This document shows, in pieces, positions 43,845 through 55,029 of a DNA stretch of 64,000 nt; position 1 is the first letter of the stretch, and every line of letters starts with the position of its first letter. Position numbers and translations under genes: made by a program. A model generated the notes under the pieces. It did not search any database and was not told the origin of the DNA. It was given only the letters and a program-made list of their open reading frames with translations. The stretch covers positions 113,202,831 to 113,266,830 of the forward strand of contig NW_024609846.1 in NCBI RefSeq assembly GCF_016920785.2, in the 5' to 3' direction. The DNA comes from Ixodes scapularis (lineage: Eukaryota > Arthropoda > Arachnida > Ixodida > Ixodidae).

Positions 43845-44917
43845 CAGTGTTGGGAAGTACACCAAGTACATTGTACTTAAAGTACTACTTCAAGTAGGTT
43901 TAGGAAATTTGTACTTTACTTGAAGTACATTCTCCAAGTATTTACTTGTAATTTACTTAAAGTATTTTTTTCTGGTGCTTTCCGAGGAAAGTACCATTCC
44001 TGACTTCAAAGTGCATTCCCCAGATTTGGTTTTGTTAAATTTGTATCACGAAATAATGCTTTGTCAACTCCGAAGAAAAACTTGGATGGATATTCGACTC
44101 TTGCCAGAAACGTGAGCAGACGACGCATCGCTCCATTTGTTCCGGTAGCGACTTTCCCGTAGCTTTTTGAACTCTCGCTACTTCTCGTCGGTCAGCGCAA
44201 GCGAGGAGGTTTAAAATATTAGGAGAGCAAAATTAATCATAATGTAGTACCTGAGGCTGTGGTGCGGAACAATTTGATTTTCAAGTCGAAGTAAAAGACA
44301 ACAGAGGAGAACGTTACAATGTTTTGAGACATTATCTTTTGTCTTTTCCTTCTATTTTAAAGTTCCTTATTTTTTCGCACCCCAGTCTCAGGTGTCACAT
44401 TATGATTAATTATCACCAGCGCGCTTTCGCACTCGATGTTTACTGCATTAAGGAGAGGACACTTTTTTTATGAAAGGATTGCTTGCGGAAGGTGCGTGGC
44501 TGACGTCATGCTCTCTCCTAGTACATTTAGCCCCATTAAGTGCAAAAATCCAGTGCAAGGGGCGCCAAATTCAGAAGAGGGAATTCGGTTTCATCCCTGA
44601 AAATAACTACTCTGTGGCCACTTGACTTTATTAAATACTCGCCGCTGTTTTTGAAAATGGGCCATGCACCCCTGGTTACTCCTGGGCCGTGGGCAATGCA
44701 TACCAGTTAAAAAATCATTGTATAGGGGAAGGAAAGGGCATCATGAAAGATTGTGTTAAAGTACTTGTACGTTACTTTGAAAGTGCATTGCATTTATAGT
44801 ACTTTACCTCAAGTACGTTGCACCCAGTGTACTTAATACTTTACTTAAAGTACATCACGTCTCATTTACTTTGTACGTTACATGAAGCACCTTTTAAATG
44901 TACTTTACCCAACACTG
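43845..44917. mobile_element. Non-autonomous hAT element, 1073 bp
   Basis: Ends CAGTGTTGGG and CCCAACACTG, the canonical hAT terminal type. Flanking 8-bp sequences CCGAGGGA (43837-43844) and CCGAGCGA (44918-44925) match at 7 of 8 positions, a slightly decayed target duplication. Dense subterminal motifs AGTACTTTACTTGAAGTAC occur near both ends. The middle has no transposase. Confidence 0.85.
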
Positions 44918-44925
44918 CCGAGCGA

Positions 44926-46094
44926 CGCATACTACATCAGAGTGAACCTTATGTCACGTACGCTATACAAAAAAAAAAGCGCTCATGGTGCCAAAAAAAC
45001 CGTCAGAAGCCGACCCGAAGTCACTCACATGTGTCGGAGCACGAAAAGGGGCTTTCAAACGACGCCTTTTCACCGCAGCCGGCACGACGCCCACAGGCCC
45101 ATAAACGTAAAGACTACGCAGGGGGCGCAGAAGGCAGAACGGGAGAACTGTTTTTGAGCGCGAGTCAAGAGCAGAGCACGATCACACTGTTTACAGTCGA
45201 ATGTCGAAGCGGAACCGAACTGAGATCTTCGTCGCCATCTTAAACCTGAACCGGAACTGAACCGGAAAATAATATAGCGGTAACCGGTTCAACACGGTTG
45301 ACGGTATTTTTTTCTTTTTTGTTAATATCACAAATTGAATCTTTGGGATTTAAAGAAGTGGCAGCTTATTTCTATGTAGTGATCAAATCGTCATATACAG
45401 AATCGCAATGTATGAGAAATAGTGCGTTTTCATGGCGCTTTTGAATTGGCACTATGATGAATCATGTGTCGTCACGTGCTACGTGGTCACGCGACGTCAT
45501 GGTGTCAAGGTACGTTGTCAAGCAGCGTCACGTGACATGGTCGGGTGTCTGACTACGTAAAGTCTATTCAAATTGAAAGCGTCACGAGATACATTAGCAT
45601 TGTTGACACCGTGACGTTCTCGATTTTCATGAGCCTGAGTCGAGTGCTCGGGTTCATGATGATCAGCAAAGCCAACCATTCGGTCAATGGCTTGTGTCGA
45701 ATTAAAGATGATAATTGCCAAACTCTAACAATGTCTGAAGCTCAGCCCATGCTTTATGACTTGCCACAGCGCATGACTGCGATAAACGCTGACGGTACAT
45801 ATTTAGCGTCAGATCACGTGGCTGCTTGTTCAAATTGCGAGTTGGGGAGGGGATCGACAGCTTTTTTTTTCTTTTTTTTTTGCGTCTACCATAGAGCGGA
45901 GAGGAAAACTAATCGGTGTTTCGTAGGTTATCTCGCGTCAGGAATTAGTTCTTAGTAGTATTTACTGAAAATACGAAAACTGTTGCACAATTATTTTATG
46001 TGCGCACATCACGGGGAGGCTCAAACATGCTTTCGCTGTTTTTTTAACTGCCTCAGAGAGTTGTCCCCGAGAATAAAAGCATGGTAAAAACTAA
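44926..46094. other. No supported gene; CRE/E-box-rich stretch at 45465-45545
   Basis: 45465-45545 carries GTCACGTG, CACGTGACATGG and GCGACGTCATGG motifs similar to the 55-kb stretch. A CTGAACCGGAACTGAACC-type repeat lies at 45245-45300; similar sequence occurs at 51730-51815. Confidence 0.5.
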
Positions 46095-46284
46095 AAGTTC
46101 GTTCACACATCTGCAACGGAGTACGACAGAGAAGGACAAGACAGGTTTTTAAGCCTCATGCGACGTCTTAGGACCGGGTGCGCTGCTGCAGAGCTGATCC
46201 TAAGATGTCGCAAGAGGCTTTTAAACCGGTCTTGTCTCTCTCAGTCGTACTCGGTTGTAAATGTGTGAACGAGCCTTTAGTGTG
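46095..46284. mobile_element. Foldback MITE of about 190 bp
   Basis: CTAAAAGTTCGTTCACACAT at the left end pairs with ATGTGTGAACGAGCCTTTAG at the right. Inner arms also pair (GAGTACGAC, ACAAGAC, TAAGCCTC, CGACGTCTTAGGA) through the centre near 46185. Confidence 0.8.
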
Positions 46285-47599
46285 ACTTATTAATCCGAGG
46301 TTACATAAAACTACAAATGTGTAAGGAAGGGATCTTTGAAAAGAAAGATTCTGGTGGCCTCAGGAGGAAATCTGAACGTTGGCAGCCTCTGTAATGTCTC
46401 ACAGGTGACAGGAGTATCGTTCTCAAGATCTTCCCCAAGCTTCCAGAACCCCGGTATTTTGTTTACATTTCACAGTTTACGGAAGCATATAAACAGCAGT
46501 GGAGGGTTACTGTTAAATGGTGACACAAATATAATTGTCAAATTAACATCCCCAAAGAGAAAATGGTCAAGAGTACCTCAGGAAGAAAAAACTTTTTTTT
46601 CACTAATAAAGCAAAAAAAGAAAAAAAAAAAAAGAAAAAAAAAAAGTTCCGCATTTACGACACAAGCCAGAAAGCGTGGCCCTGGAAACTACTTTGTTTG
46701 CAAAAAGCACTCTTGCCAGAAAGCGCGTTTTTCTGGTGCCAGATGCTCGCGCCGTTCCTCACGACGCTGCAACAAGTAAGCATAAAGTGTGTACCTTAAA
46801 TACACGGCGTTCACTGACCTTACATTAGCTGCTATCGTGGCAGCCTTCCTGTTGAGCGTCTAACCTCTGCAGCGGGCGTCTTGCACCACATGATTTGATT
46901 TTCTCAGCAAAAACAACTCGCAATGACCACCAGCATATAGTGCGATGACGTCGCGTGCAAACCATGTTAAACGCTGCAGTTTCCTGGTAAAATGCGATGT
47001 TCGCAGCACTGGTAAAAGTATCTGTCTAAATTATAAAGTTGTAGACTGTACATATATAACAATCTCTCGATGATAGGCGGCAGCCTAATAAAACGTTAGA
47101 ACGTATGCCTGATGAAGCACAAAGTTGTAAAGTGAGGGACTAAAACAAGTGCGCGTAAAACCGAATATAACGTTAGCCTCCCGAGACAGCATTTCGCGAG
47201 GTTTCAAGCTCGTGGAAGTTTATGCTCAATTGTGATTTATAAGAATCTTCGCGTGTCCTTCGCGCTATTTATATGTAATTAGGAATATCATTCCATCTCT
47301 ATGTATTTCACTCTTGCAGTAAGGCGTTGTGCATAGGATTATTTAGAAAAAGATAATTTATTATCACTTTTTCTGAATATCTCGTGTATTTGCCTTCATA
47401 TCTATCATGTGTGCACCAAATCCTTTTTTGCATACTCCGCGACCCTGTGTTTCACACTGCCAAATGGCGAACAAGAAAGCACGTTTCCGCAGATCGGCTC
47501 AAAAGCTGCAGCGTAATTTCGAGTATCGTCCTCCTGTCAGTCTCAATCCGTTATGCGATTTAAATGCAATAAAATGTATTGATGATCATAAAAAAAAAA
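46285..47599. other. No supported gene
   Basis: A 147-codon + frame at 46336-46779 is interrupted by a poly-A/Lys run and has no recognisable domain. I do not call it. Confidence 0.45.
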
Positions 47600-48609
47600 A
47601 TGGCCCTGCAATCATATTTAAGCGTCTACCTTTTTTGCGGTTTCCACGTCTCTAGGGGTCCGGGCAAGCCAGCGGGCACGGAGAGAGTAACTAAATATCA
47701 GTGCGTCATATTTTAACCGGACGACGCGGAAACCACCTCCACCGACGAGGGCGACCCGCGGTACCGAAAGCGCGCAAAATGTGACGTCTTTGGTCCTAGG
47801 CTTACTATTGGTCAGAGCCGCTAAAAGTTTTTTCGTAGTCGAAATACAAAATATAAGTGGCGCGAGCCGTTTCAATTATCTATAAAAGAAGTTTTTGTTC
47901 AGTATTTTAGATCAGAAAAGAAACAAATACAGTTTATAAAGTACGGAAACAAGAAAAGAGTCGTCGACATACCCGCCACCAAACGGCGGAAAAAACGGTG
48001 CACACTAGAAAGAACTAGTGGGATTAGGCTACGACGAAGGGCCAGAGCAGAAAAGTCCCGGATGTACGCGGCGGCGCTGCGGTCGTAAACCGGCTCGACG
48101 ATCCGACCGGTTCCGAGCGTTCCGAAGGCCTTCGGCGCGGGCCCTGCTGGCGATTTGGCCATTTGGCGGCATGGCAGCGCGAAGTGGCTCCCGTTCTGAA
48201 CTGATCTTTACCCCGTGTTTGCTGTCGTTTGTGGCCAATGAAGTGTTATGCCGAAATAGTCTTTAATCGCGCAGCAAATGCAATGCGAGCCGCCCCGGCC
48301 GCCCGCTTCATAGAGCCTATCCAACACATGCTTTAGTGGCGCCCTCTCGAGCCGTCGACCCGGAGTGCGGCAACCGTGAACGCTCGATGAGCTCACTGCC
48401 CCTCCTCTACTTCACGGCCACTCAAGCCAGGACCTAAGACGTCATGAAGAAGGTTATTTTTTGCTTGTTTTTGTAATTCTAATTCGCCTATAACTTTTAA
48501 AATAAAGCGAAATTTGAGAAAAGAAAAGTTTCATTAAGTTACTACGTTCAGTGCGCTCAGGTTCGGTGCAAATTAAAACCAGTCAAAAAGTCAATGCAGG
48601 GCCCCTTTA
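47600..48609. mobile_element. Inverted-repeat element with GGCCCTGCAATCATATTT end
   Basis: Left end GGCCCTGCAATCATATTT at about 47602 and right end CAATGCAGGGCCCCTTT near 48608 are partly inverse. The first 330 bp matches 60938-61285 closely (shared AGCGGGCACGGAGAGAGTAA and GGGCGACCCGCGGT blocks). No transposase found. ORFs inside are short and conflicting. Confidence 0.65.
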
Positions 48610-49162
48610 TGAGATGTTAATGCGAAAACATGAATATCGTTCTTCCGCTCCCTTAAGGCCCATGCAGCGAATTCCGCGACGAATACCTGCATGACGAACT
48701 TCACCTGACCGCACGCTCGCTTGGCGCGCGATGTAGCAGCAACTGTATTAATGCCACGCGCAGATCAAAAGCCGCCGGGCAAAATTTGTCGATTTTTACA
48801 GCGTATTTGCCCTATAAAGTTCGTCTGCGGTGTACTGGCGTGAGCGGCCACGTTTCGCTACTGCAGAGGCTGCGGCCGGCACCCGAGCGCGCGCTCTCGT
48901 GAAGCGGCCGCGAGCCGTTTTCTCAGCTGATGGAAAAATAAGCATTTCTTTCGCATTTTGTTTCTTCTTTTTGCTTTTACAGACGCTGCCGGTTCCAATC
49001 CATGGGATAGGTAATGCTTTCGCATTAATATATCTTGTTCATGACTGAAGATTCGACAATATAAATGAAGAGCCGATCGCCTTGGAGATATACATCACAA
49101 GTAAATGTACCCCCAAATTATCTGAAAACTGCTCTTCAAATCTTTTTCGGCGTTTATAACCT
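48610..49162. other. No supported gene
   Basis: Mixed sequence, some of it GC-rich (48830-48930). Confidence 0.5.
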
Positions 49163-49355
49163 GGGGTGCTATGTCGCGCTCTTCGGACTCCCAGGAGACT
49201 AGGGAGAAGGAAGTGACGTCAACGACACAGCAAACGCAGATTGGATGTTGATAGGAGAAAACGAAATCAACACCCAATCTGCGTTTGCTGTGTCGTTCAC
49301 GTCACTTCCTTCTCCCTAGTCTCCTGGGAGTCCAAAAAATGCAACATAGCACCCC
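49163..49355. repeat. Long near-perfect hairpin (68-bp arms, 13-nt loop)
   Basis: Arms 49185-49252 and 49266-49333 are inverse with only two mismatches (66 of 68). An outer pair, GGGGTGCTATGTCGC (49163-49177) and GCAACATAGCACCCC (49341-49355), extends the palindrome with one mismatch after a short unpaired bulge. The arms contain GACTCCCAGGAGACTAGGG and ACACAGCAAACGCAG. If transcribed it would form a long dsRNA stem. Confidence 0.9.
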
Positions 49356-49458
49356 TGGCACGTGTATCAGTGATTTGAGAGATCATAAAACAAATTTTTG
49401 ATTTTGAAGCCGGTATAAATAGCTGTGTGTTCGTGACACAATATTAATTTTTCAGATA

Positions 49459-49757
49459 TATGCACCTAGAAACTGAGGGAGAGGAGGAGACGAGAGTGCG
49501 CTCGGACGTCTAGACCCCAGGCTCTGGTTGGAATGATTAGCGGGTCGAGTTCAGTAACCACTGAACTCGCCGAGCGCCATTGAACGCGGGACCCCTGTGT
49601 GCGGCGTTTGGCTTTCGCATTCGAACGCGTTCTACTAGTGTAGTGGAGACAAAGGCAGCTAACTTTAGGCCTACACACTAATCATTTTAGCCAGAATCTG
49701 GCGTTCTCACGTCCCCGCGCTCTCGTATCCTACTCTCCCTCAGTCTCTGGGTGCATA
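49459..49757. mobile_element. Foldback element of about 300 bp
   Basis: TATGCACCTAGAAACTGAGG at the left pairs with CCTCAGTCTCTGGGTGCATA at the right. Inner arms also match (CGAGAGTGCG against CGCGCTCTCG, GGAATGATTAG against CTAATCATTTT). It lies about 100 bp after the hairpin. Confidence 0.75.
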
Positions 49758-50165
49758 GAAGTCTGCTCTTACCGACACGAAAAGTACCAAACCCCATGGT
49801 TCGCCACTGGACCCCGAGATGGCGTTACTTGTGCCAAAATCGGCGGGGGCGCGCGCGGCTCAAACCCAGCGGGAAAGGTGGATACCCTCGCTCGGGCAGC
49901 CGCGAAGAGCGGGCATAGTGCGCGCAGTCTTCGACTCTTCGGTGGTTCGCTATCACCCGGAATCGGCGCTTGGGCTTTTGTCTTCAAGTCGTCTTAGGGA
50001 TAAGATAAGAGACCCTTGAATTTTTACTTTTTTTGTTTTTTTTGTGTGTGTGATGAACAGCACTTTTATGTGTCTGTGGGCTGGACAAAAATGAGCTTCA
50101 TCTCCACGTGGTGAATGATGTTGATTGGGCCGAAGCTCTGGTGGTGCTGATGATACTGATTTTGT
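49758..50165. other. No supported gene
   Basis: ORFs on both strands without recognisable features. Confidence 0.5.
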
Positions 50166-50327
50166 TCATAGGTAGTGCTGATGGTGCTTCCGAGCTCTCA
50201 ACTCCGGGTCCGCTTGGCGTTTTTGACGCTTTGCAGCAGCTTCTCGGGCCCTGGTCTCCGGAGCAGCTTGCTGTCTGCGTAGAAGCTGAGCCGCAGCATG
50301 CCGAGCTTCTCGTTCGTTTTCATCCAT
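50166..50327 (-). CDS. Short ORF with AREAAAKRQKRQADPELRAR-type repeat
   Basis: Minus-strand frame from the ATG at 50327 encodes MDENEREARHAAAQLLRRQ and then AREAAAKRQKRQADPELRAR, stopping at 50166 (53 codons). The charged pattern, ARE...KRxRRQxDPELRARE, repeats about every 16-18 residues and looks like a long charged helix. Such repeats occur in uncharacterised arthropod and other proteins. This is a short piece with no splice evidence, so it may be a gene fragment or a decayed copy. Confidence 0.35.
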   Translation of the reverse strand: MDENEREARHAAAQLLRRQQAAPETRAREAAAKRQKRQADPELRARKHHQHYL

Positions 50328-50359
50328 GTCAGAAAGAGAATGTGTGGTATGGAACGTGG

Positions 50360-50512
50360 TTATATACGCATTTGAGCATTTGACCGCAGCGCCCTCTCGT
50401 CTATAAACGTTGAGCCAATGCATGCAAAGTTTAATGCGATTATATACGCATTTGACTGCAGCGCCCTCTTTTGTAAAGACGTTGAGCGGCTACATGCAAC
50501 GTTTCATCCAGG
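50360..50512. repeat. Two-copy tandem repeat, period 80 bp
   Basis: TATATACGCATTTGA at 50361 recurs at 50441, each followed by GCAGCGCCCTCT and an ACGTTGAGC block. It lies directly upstream of the tRNA-like sequence. Confidence 0.75.
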
Positions 50513-50563
50513 ACATCCCCAGCTCTTGAGGTACTACCACATCTCAGACCCCTTACTCCTCCC

Positions 50564-50646
50564 ACAGTCGCGGCCGAGTGGTTAAGGCGATGGAGTAGAA
50601 ATCCCATTGGGGTCTCCCCGCACAAGTTCGAATCCTGCCGACCGCG
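50564..50646 (+). tRNA. tRNA-Ser(AGA)-like sequence, probably a pseudogene or SINE head
   Basis: The order of D-arm (GGCCGAGTGGTTAAGGC, the A box), anticodon loop GTAGAAA (anticodon AGA at 50597-50599), long variable arm GGGGTCTCCCC and T-loop GTTCGAATCC (B box) matches tRNA-Ser. Defects: an extra C in the 3' anticodon-stem strand (ATGGA against TCCCAT), mismatches in the T-stem (ACAAG against CCTGC) and in the acceptor stem. It is followed by a T-run (50652 onward), the Pol III stop signal. The mismatches argue against a functional tRNA. Confidence 0.65.
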
Positions 50647-50652
50647 CAAACC

Positions 50653-50667
50653 TTTTTTTCTTTTTTT
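50653..50667 (+). terminator. T-rich Pol III terminator after the tRNA-like sequence
   Basis: Runs of T (CTTTTTTTCTTTTTTT) start 6 bases after the tRNA-like 3' end, as expected for Pol III transcription units. Confidence 0.5.
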
Positions 50668-52382
50668 AAGAAGACAGATGGGACGGCAATCGATGTCAGC
50701 ACGGACGCCGCACAAGGTTAGACCCTAAGGAGCTTCGCCGCTAAAATAGAATACACTGGGGCGCGTGGCGGAACTATGACGATTGTGCACGCAGACCGTT
50801 AGAAAGCTCCCTAAGTAGCTGTCATGTCGAGTGTAGAGCAGCAAATACTATACTTCGTTGTATTTAACAAAACATCATCAATTAGCAAAGGTGATGCTTA
50901 TTTGAAAATTGAATTGACCGGCATCTTGTTCAGAAGAAACCTGAATAGCCAGGCTATTCCATCTAGTTCATCCCTGTATGCAAAAATGTACAGTTTCATA
51001 CGCGCTACTTTGGGTCAGCTTAGATCTGAGTCCGAAGGTGCGTATAGATTAGAGTGAACAATTCCGATCACTTCTTTCTTCATTATTCTACGCCTGCATT
51101 ACTGTCGATTACGAAAACAAGCGTTCTGATGGTCGCTCGGTTTTCGATCAAAGGTAGACTGAAAGGGCGTGCACCTAAAACCTTCCAGGCATTTTGAAAA
51201 TATGATTGTTTATAGTTGAGTTTCGTCATCATCATCAATAACGTGAAACGTATTTTGTAAACTATATTTCACGATATATATGGCAACGATGCGTGCATTC
51301 TATGATTTTATGCACTGTAAATTTAACACCTTGGTTCAAGAGCACAGCTATACGATCCAACTTTTGATACTGCGACGTAAAGTTGTACCAATCAGGGGTA
51401 TTTTAGGCGGCCTACCTCACTTCGTGGCAGCCTTTTGAATCAAATAAAATATGTGACTTTGGTAAACAAATAGATGTTGACTCGTATAAATACGACGTCT
51501 TTTATATTAATCTAGGTTTTTTTTTTTTTTACTGTTGCGTCGAAATTAGATAACGCAATTTCTAATGTTTGGTACCTGGAAATAAAAGTCGACTGTACAA
51601 AAGGTAAAAAAAGAAAGACCATGGCTACTCCTTTCTTGGTGGAAATAGTGCCTATTGCCTAAACAACGCGGAAAATAATTTCTCACTTTAATGGTTCAAA
51701 CTAGTTGGAACTGGTTTGAACCGTTATTTTTGCTCCCTGGGACTGAACCGGAACTGAACCGAAAGCCATGAACCCGAACCTGAAGCCGAACCTGAACCGA
51801 ACCGATAAAACTTTTGGTTCGACACTCTAGGGTGAAAGCATCTCGTGCCTCGTCGCGGATTGTATGTAGGGTTACCCGAAAAGATTTGTCGTAAGGACGG
51901 GGGCGGGACGGGCGAGACGAGCGGATAGTTTGGGATTTTTCGTTTTAGCGACCGAGCTCGCCAATGCCCGAGACTGCGAAACTCGGTTCTGAAAACACGA
52001 ACTCGCTAGTTACTTGAAGTGATTTGTGGTTTAATCCGAGACAATTAATAAATTTATTAGCATTCGGAATATTCATGTGCGCGCATCGAGATATCTCCAA
52101 GGAAATGCTCAAATCTGTCCACTTTGATTTTTGTATCGTGCAACCCACGTTGTCGCACAATACAATAAACAGAGGGGTATAAGACTTATCATATTCCATA
52201 TTGTCGCTTAACACCAATATCCTTGTATTGTATCGGGATGAATTGTTTCAATATGGAATGTCATAGGGTTTATCGGATGACAATTAACGTTTGTTGTATT
52301 ACAATAACTAAAATAAGGCTATATTGAGATACCATAACTTCAATAAACAATTTTCATTTGAATTTTTCAAAAGGGTTTATTA
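50668..52382. other. No supported gene
   Basis: AT-rich. A degenerate CTGAACCGGAACTGAACC-type repeat at about 51730-51815. Confidence 0.5.
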
Positions 52383-52628
52383 ATCACGACACATAAGGGT
52401 GACTGTGGCGTTTCTGGCACTTGACTTTTTTAAGGTTTTCCACTATCGAGCGAACCTTTGAACAGATTTGTGCCATTCGTTTGGGAGCTGGAAACATAAC
52501 AGGCACATCGTGCCTTTCGGCGGCTCTTTTTAAATTATGCGAGGTTTTGTGCATGTACGGTTCAACTACCTTTCGTTTCTGCTGATATCTAAAACTTTTT
52601 TCGCTGAATCCCTTTAGTCTTACGCACC
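52383..52628 (-). mobile_element. Penelope-like element fragment, inverted part
   Basis: Minus-strand sequence encodes FRYQQKRKVVEPYMHKTSHN, then PAPKRMAQICSKVRS and VKCQKRHSHPYV. It is the inverse counterpart of 53157-53313 of the adjoining + copy. It lies head-to-head with the + copy across a poly-C run (52628-52659). Confidence 0.75.
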
Positions 52629-52689
52629 AAACCCCCCCCCCCCCCCCCCCCCCCCCCCCACCTCGTTTAAAGCCGGTGATGGGAAGCCG

Positions 52690-53640
52690 GAGTCATATTT
52701 TTCTAGCAAGTGTTGATAAAGGAATTGATGATGTCCTCAGCAGATAACAATTGGCAAAGGTATTTCGATAGGTTGACGATTTTTTGCTAGTGTATCCCAA
52801 GTCTGCTGAGGGTGATAACCTTGATAAAGTTAGGAGCGTAATTTCCAGGTGTGGCTTTGGTCTTAAGTTCACAGCTGAAAAACATTTGGACCGGAAGTTG
52901 CAATTCCTAGACCTTTCGATATTTCTTCATACAAACCATATCTGCTGGAGTTTCCCACCTAGGTCAAAAAAGGGCATCCTTCATTATACACCAGCACATT
53001 CGAAAGTTGTTAAAAGGGGGATTGCGATTTCCATAGTTGGGGCTGTGCTTACGAAGTCCTGTTTTCACACTGTTCCTGAAAGTTTTAATGCTCAAATTAA
53101 GAGACCCCATACGTCGTGCTCCCCATCACAGGTTTTAAATGAGGTGGTGGGGGCCTTGGTACGTAAGACGAAAGGGATTCAGCGAAAGATACGATGTGCC
53201 TGTGGTGCTTTCAGCTCCCAAAAGAATGGCGCAAATCTGTTCAAAGGTTCGCTCGATAGCGAAAAACCTTAAAAAAGTCAAGTGCCAGAAACGCAATAGT
53301 CTCCCTTATGTCGTGTTCAATTGGCGTTGTGTACAAAATCCCACTGACGTGTGGTAGAAGCTATGCGGGCCAAACTGGATGGTGCCTGAAAGATCGCCTT
53401 CTCGATGTACAGGGGGAACAGCGCACCCGGGAAACAGTCACTCGAGTCAGCATACACGCAACACCGTTCACTGAAATCTACGGTGGGCTGTCATCTTCCC
53501 GTACATTGCAATTTATGCTCGTGTTCTCCAATTCTTCAAGGCACAACAATAATTGCACATTATCGAAACAAGACGACTCGCAAAATCTTAAAAGCACATT
53601 TCACCAACAGCTCGGGGGACTGCTGCATTAGCCATCAGTG
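52690..53640 (+). pseudogene. Penelope-like reverse transcriptase/GIY-YIG remnant
   Basis: Frames shift several times. Blocks in order: LVYPKSAEGDNLDKV (after a broken FDR-type catalytic region), KLQFLDLSIFLHTN, SKKGILHYTPAHSKVVKRGIA, PKRMAQICSKVRS, and the GIY-YIG nuclease core VVYKIPLTCGRSYAGQTG with the following WCLKDRL. It ends with a C-terminal remnant around 53600-53640. PLEs combine a telomerase-like RT with a GIY-YIG nuclease. Relative to the inverted copy, about 90 bp (the QQKRKVVEPYMHKTSH part) are missing near 53185. Not functional. Confidence 0.8.
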
Positions 53641-55029
53641 ATACTGCTTCAAACCGAAACCTTGTTTTTAGATCGGACTATGGGGCAAAGACTTTGTAGT
53701 CCCATGGCTCCGTTTCGCGCGTGACACGTACTGCGTGCCCTGCGTGTCTTTCAGAACGTCCTCTTCTTCTTCTTTTTGTGCATGAATTCACTTGCGAGTC
53801 AGTTTGAGTGTTGTGCATGTTCGTTCTCTCTGTTTTGTCTTTTTGTGCGCTGTTCTGTTCACGATGTCATCATACCAACTCGCCCAACTTACAACACTTC
53901 CCCTCCTTCTCTTCTTAGTCCTTTGCGCTTTTAAAACCACCGTCTAGAGTTCTGCAATTTGTTTGTATAAAACTGACTTTCTTTTTTTTTTTTTTTTTGG
54001 CAATCGTGATTTTTAGTATTACCGGCGAGCGTTTTTCGGATTTTATGGAATTTATCCGAAAACACGGAACTCTAATTATAACTCTATGGTTCAGATATCC
54101 TTCTCTTTTTCCCTGGAAAGCCTATTGCACATTTAGCGCTTTCTTTGTCAGCATAATCAAGCCTGTATAAATTTTAGTCGTGCATTTTATCCTATGAACT
54201 TTCGACCATCACTTATGAAATTTTCAGCGGCGGACGCCGTCGCAGACGATCCAGTTAGCCGAGGTCAGAGACAGTAACGTGGCCTCCGAGAGCAGAGTGC
54301 CTGTACTACAGAGTTTCCAACTGCTCAATCAGGGTCACGTGATTCATGGGCCGTGTTTGCAATACGAGCTGCGAGGAGGTGTCAAAATCGTCGCGTCAAT
54401 CATCTGCAAAAGTCTCCGTCTTTAAGCCTGCTTTCCACCTCGCCACGGGAAAACGCAGCGCACGCCTACTTACTTGCGACCGATCTCCCCATGAGATGGA
54501 CCCTCTAATCAATCTAGGCTCTCTAAGAGGGGATTGTGCTTGCGGCGCCGCCTCCCGATAAGCGCAGCAAGCATACGACGGCGTTGTCTGATTTCGACCA
54601 AGTACCGCCGTCTGTTTGCTGCGCCTATCGAACGATGGAGGCACAAGCGCCTTTTCGCGATGCTAATGCCAAAGTTCATATCTACTCGCCCATGCTGTGC
54701 GTACTTGCTGGCATGGGTACACTAGCGTGGAGGATCAATCCGACGTATGCTTCCAATTTATAAACCTCCTGCGTGCTCGACTGTGTCTTTTGGGGTCTGG
54801 GCTCTGGGTCGCGTTCTCGCATGTCCAAAAGATATCTTCTGGTAAATATCAGACGGCGCGCATGCGTTCATAGCCCAGTGACGTGGCGTTTTTCGCCTGG
54901 GTGATAAGGGATTAACGCAAGGCTTTTGACGCACTACTCGTATCGTCACCCAGCTAGAAATTACATCCTCTTGATCATTCTAGAAGAGCGGGGTGCACAG
55001 AATGTGTTGTGAATGAGCTGGGCCCATGC
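53641..55029. other. No supported gene; small palindrome at 54525-54665
   Basis: A poly-T run lies at 53979-53998. At about 54525-54665 the sequence folds around GACGGCGTTGTCTGATTTCG: the CGCAGCAAG and GCTGC blocks pair imperfectly. No gene. Confidence 0.5.

Noticed and set aside
46336..46779. 147-codon ORF with a Lys run
   Set aside because: The Lys run comes from poly-A, and the rest has no recognisable domain or splice context.
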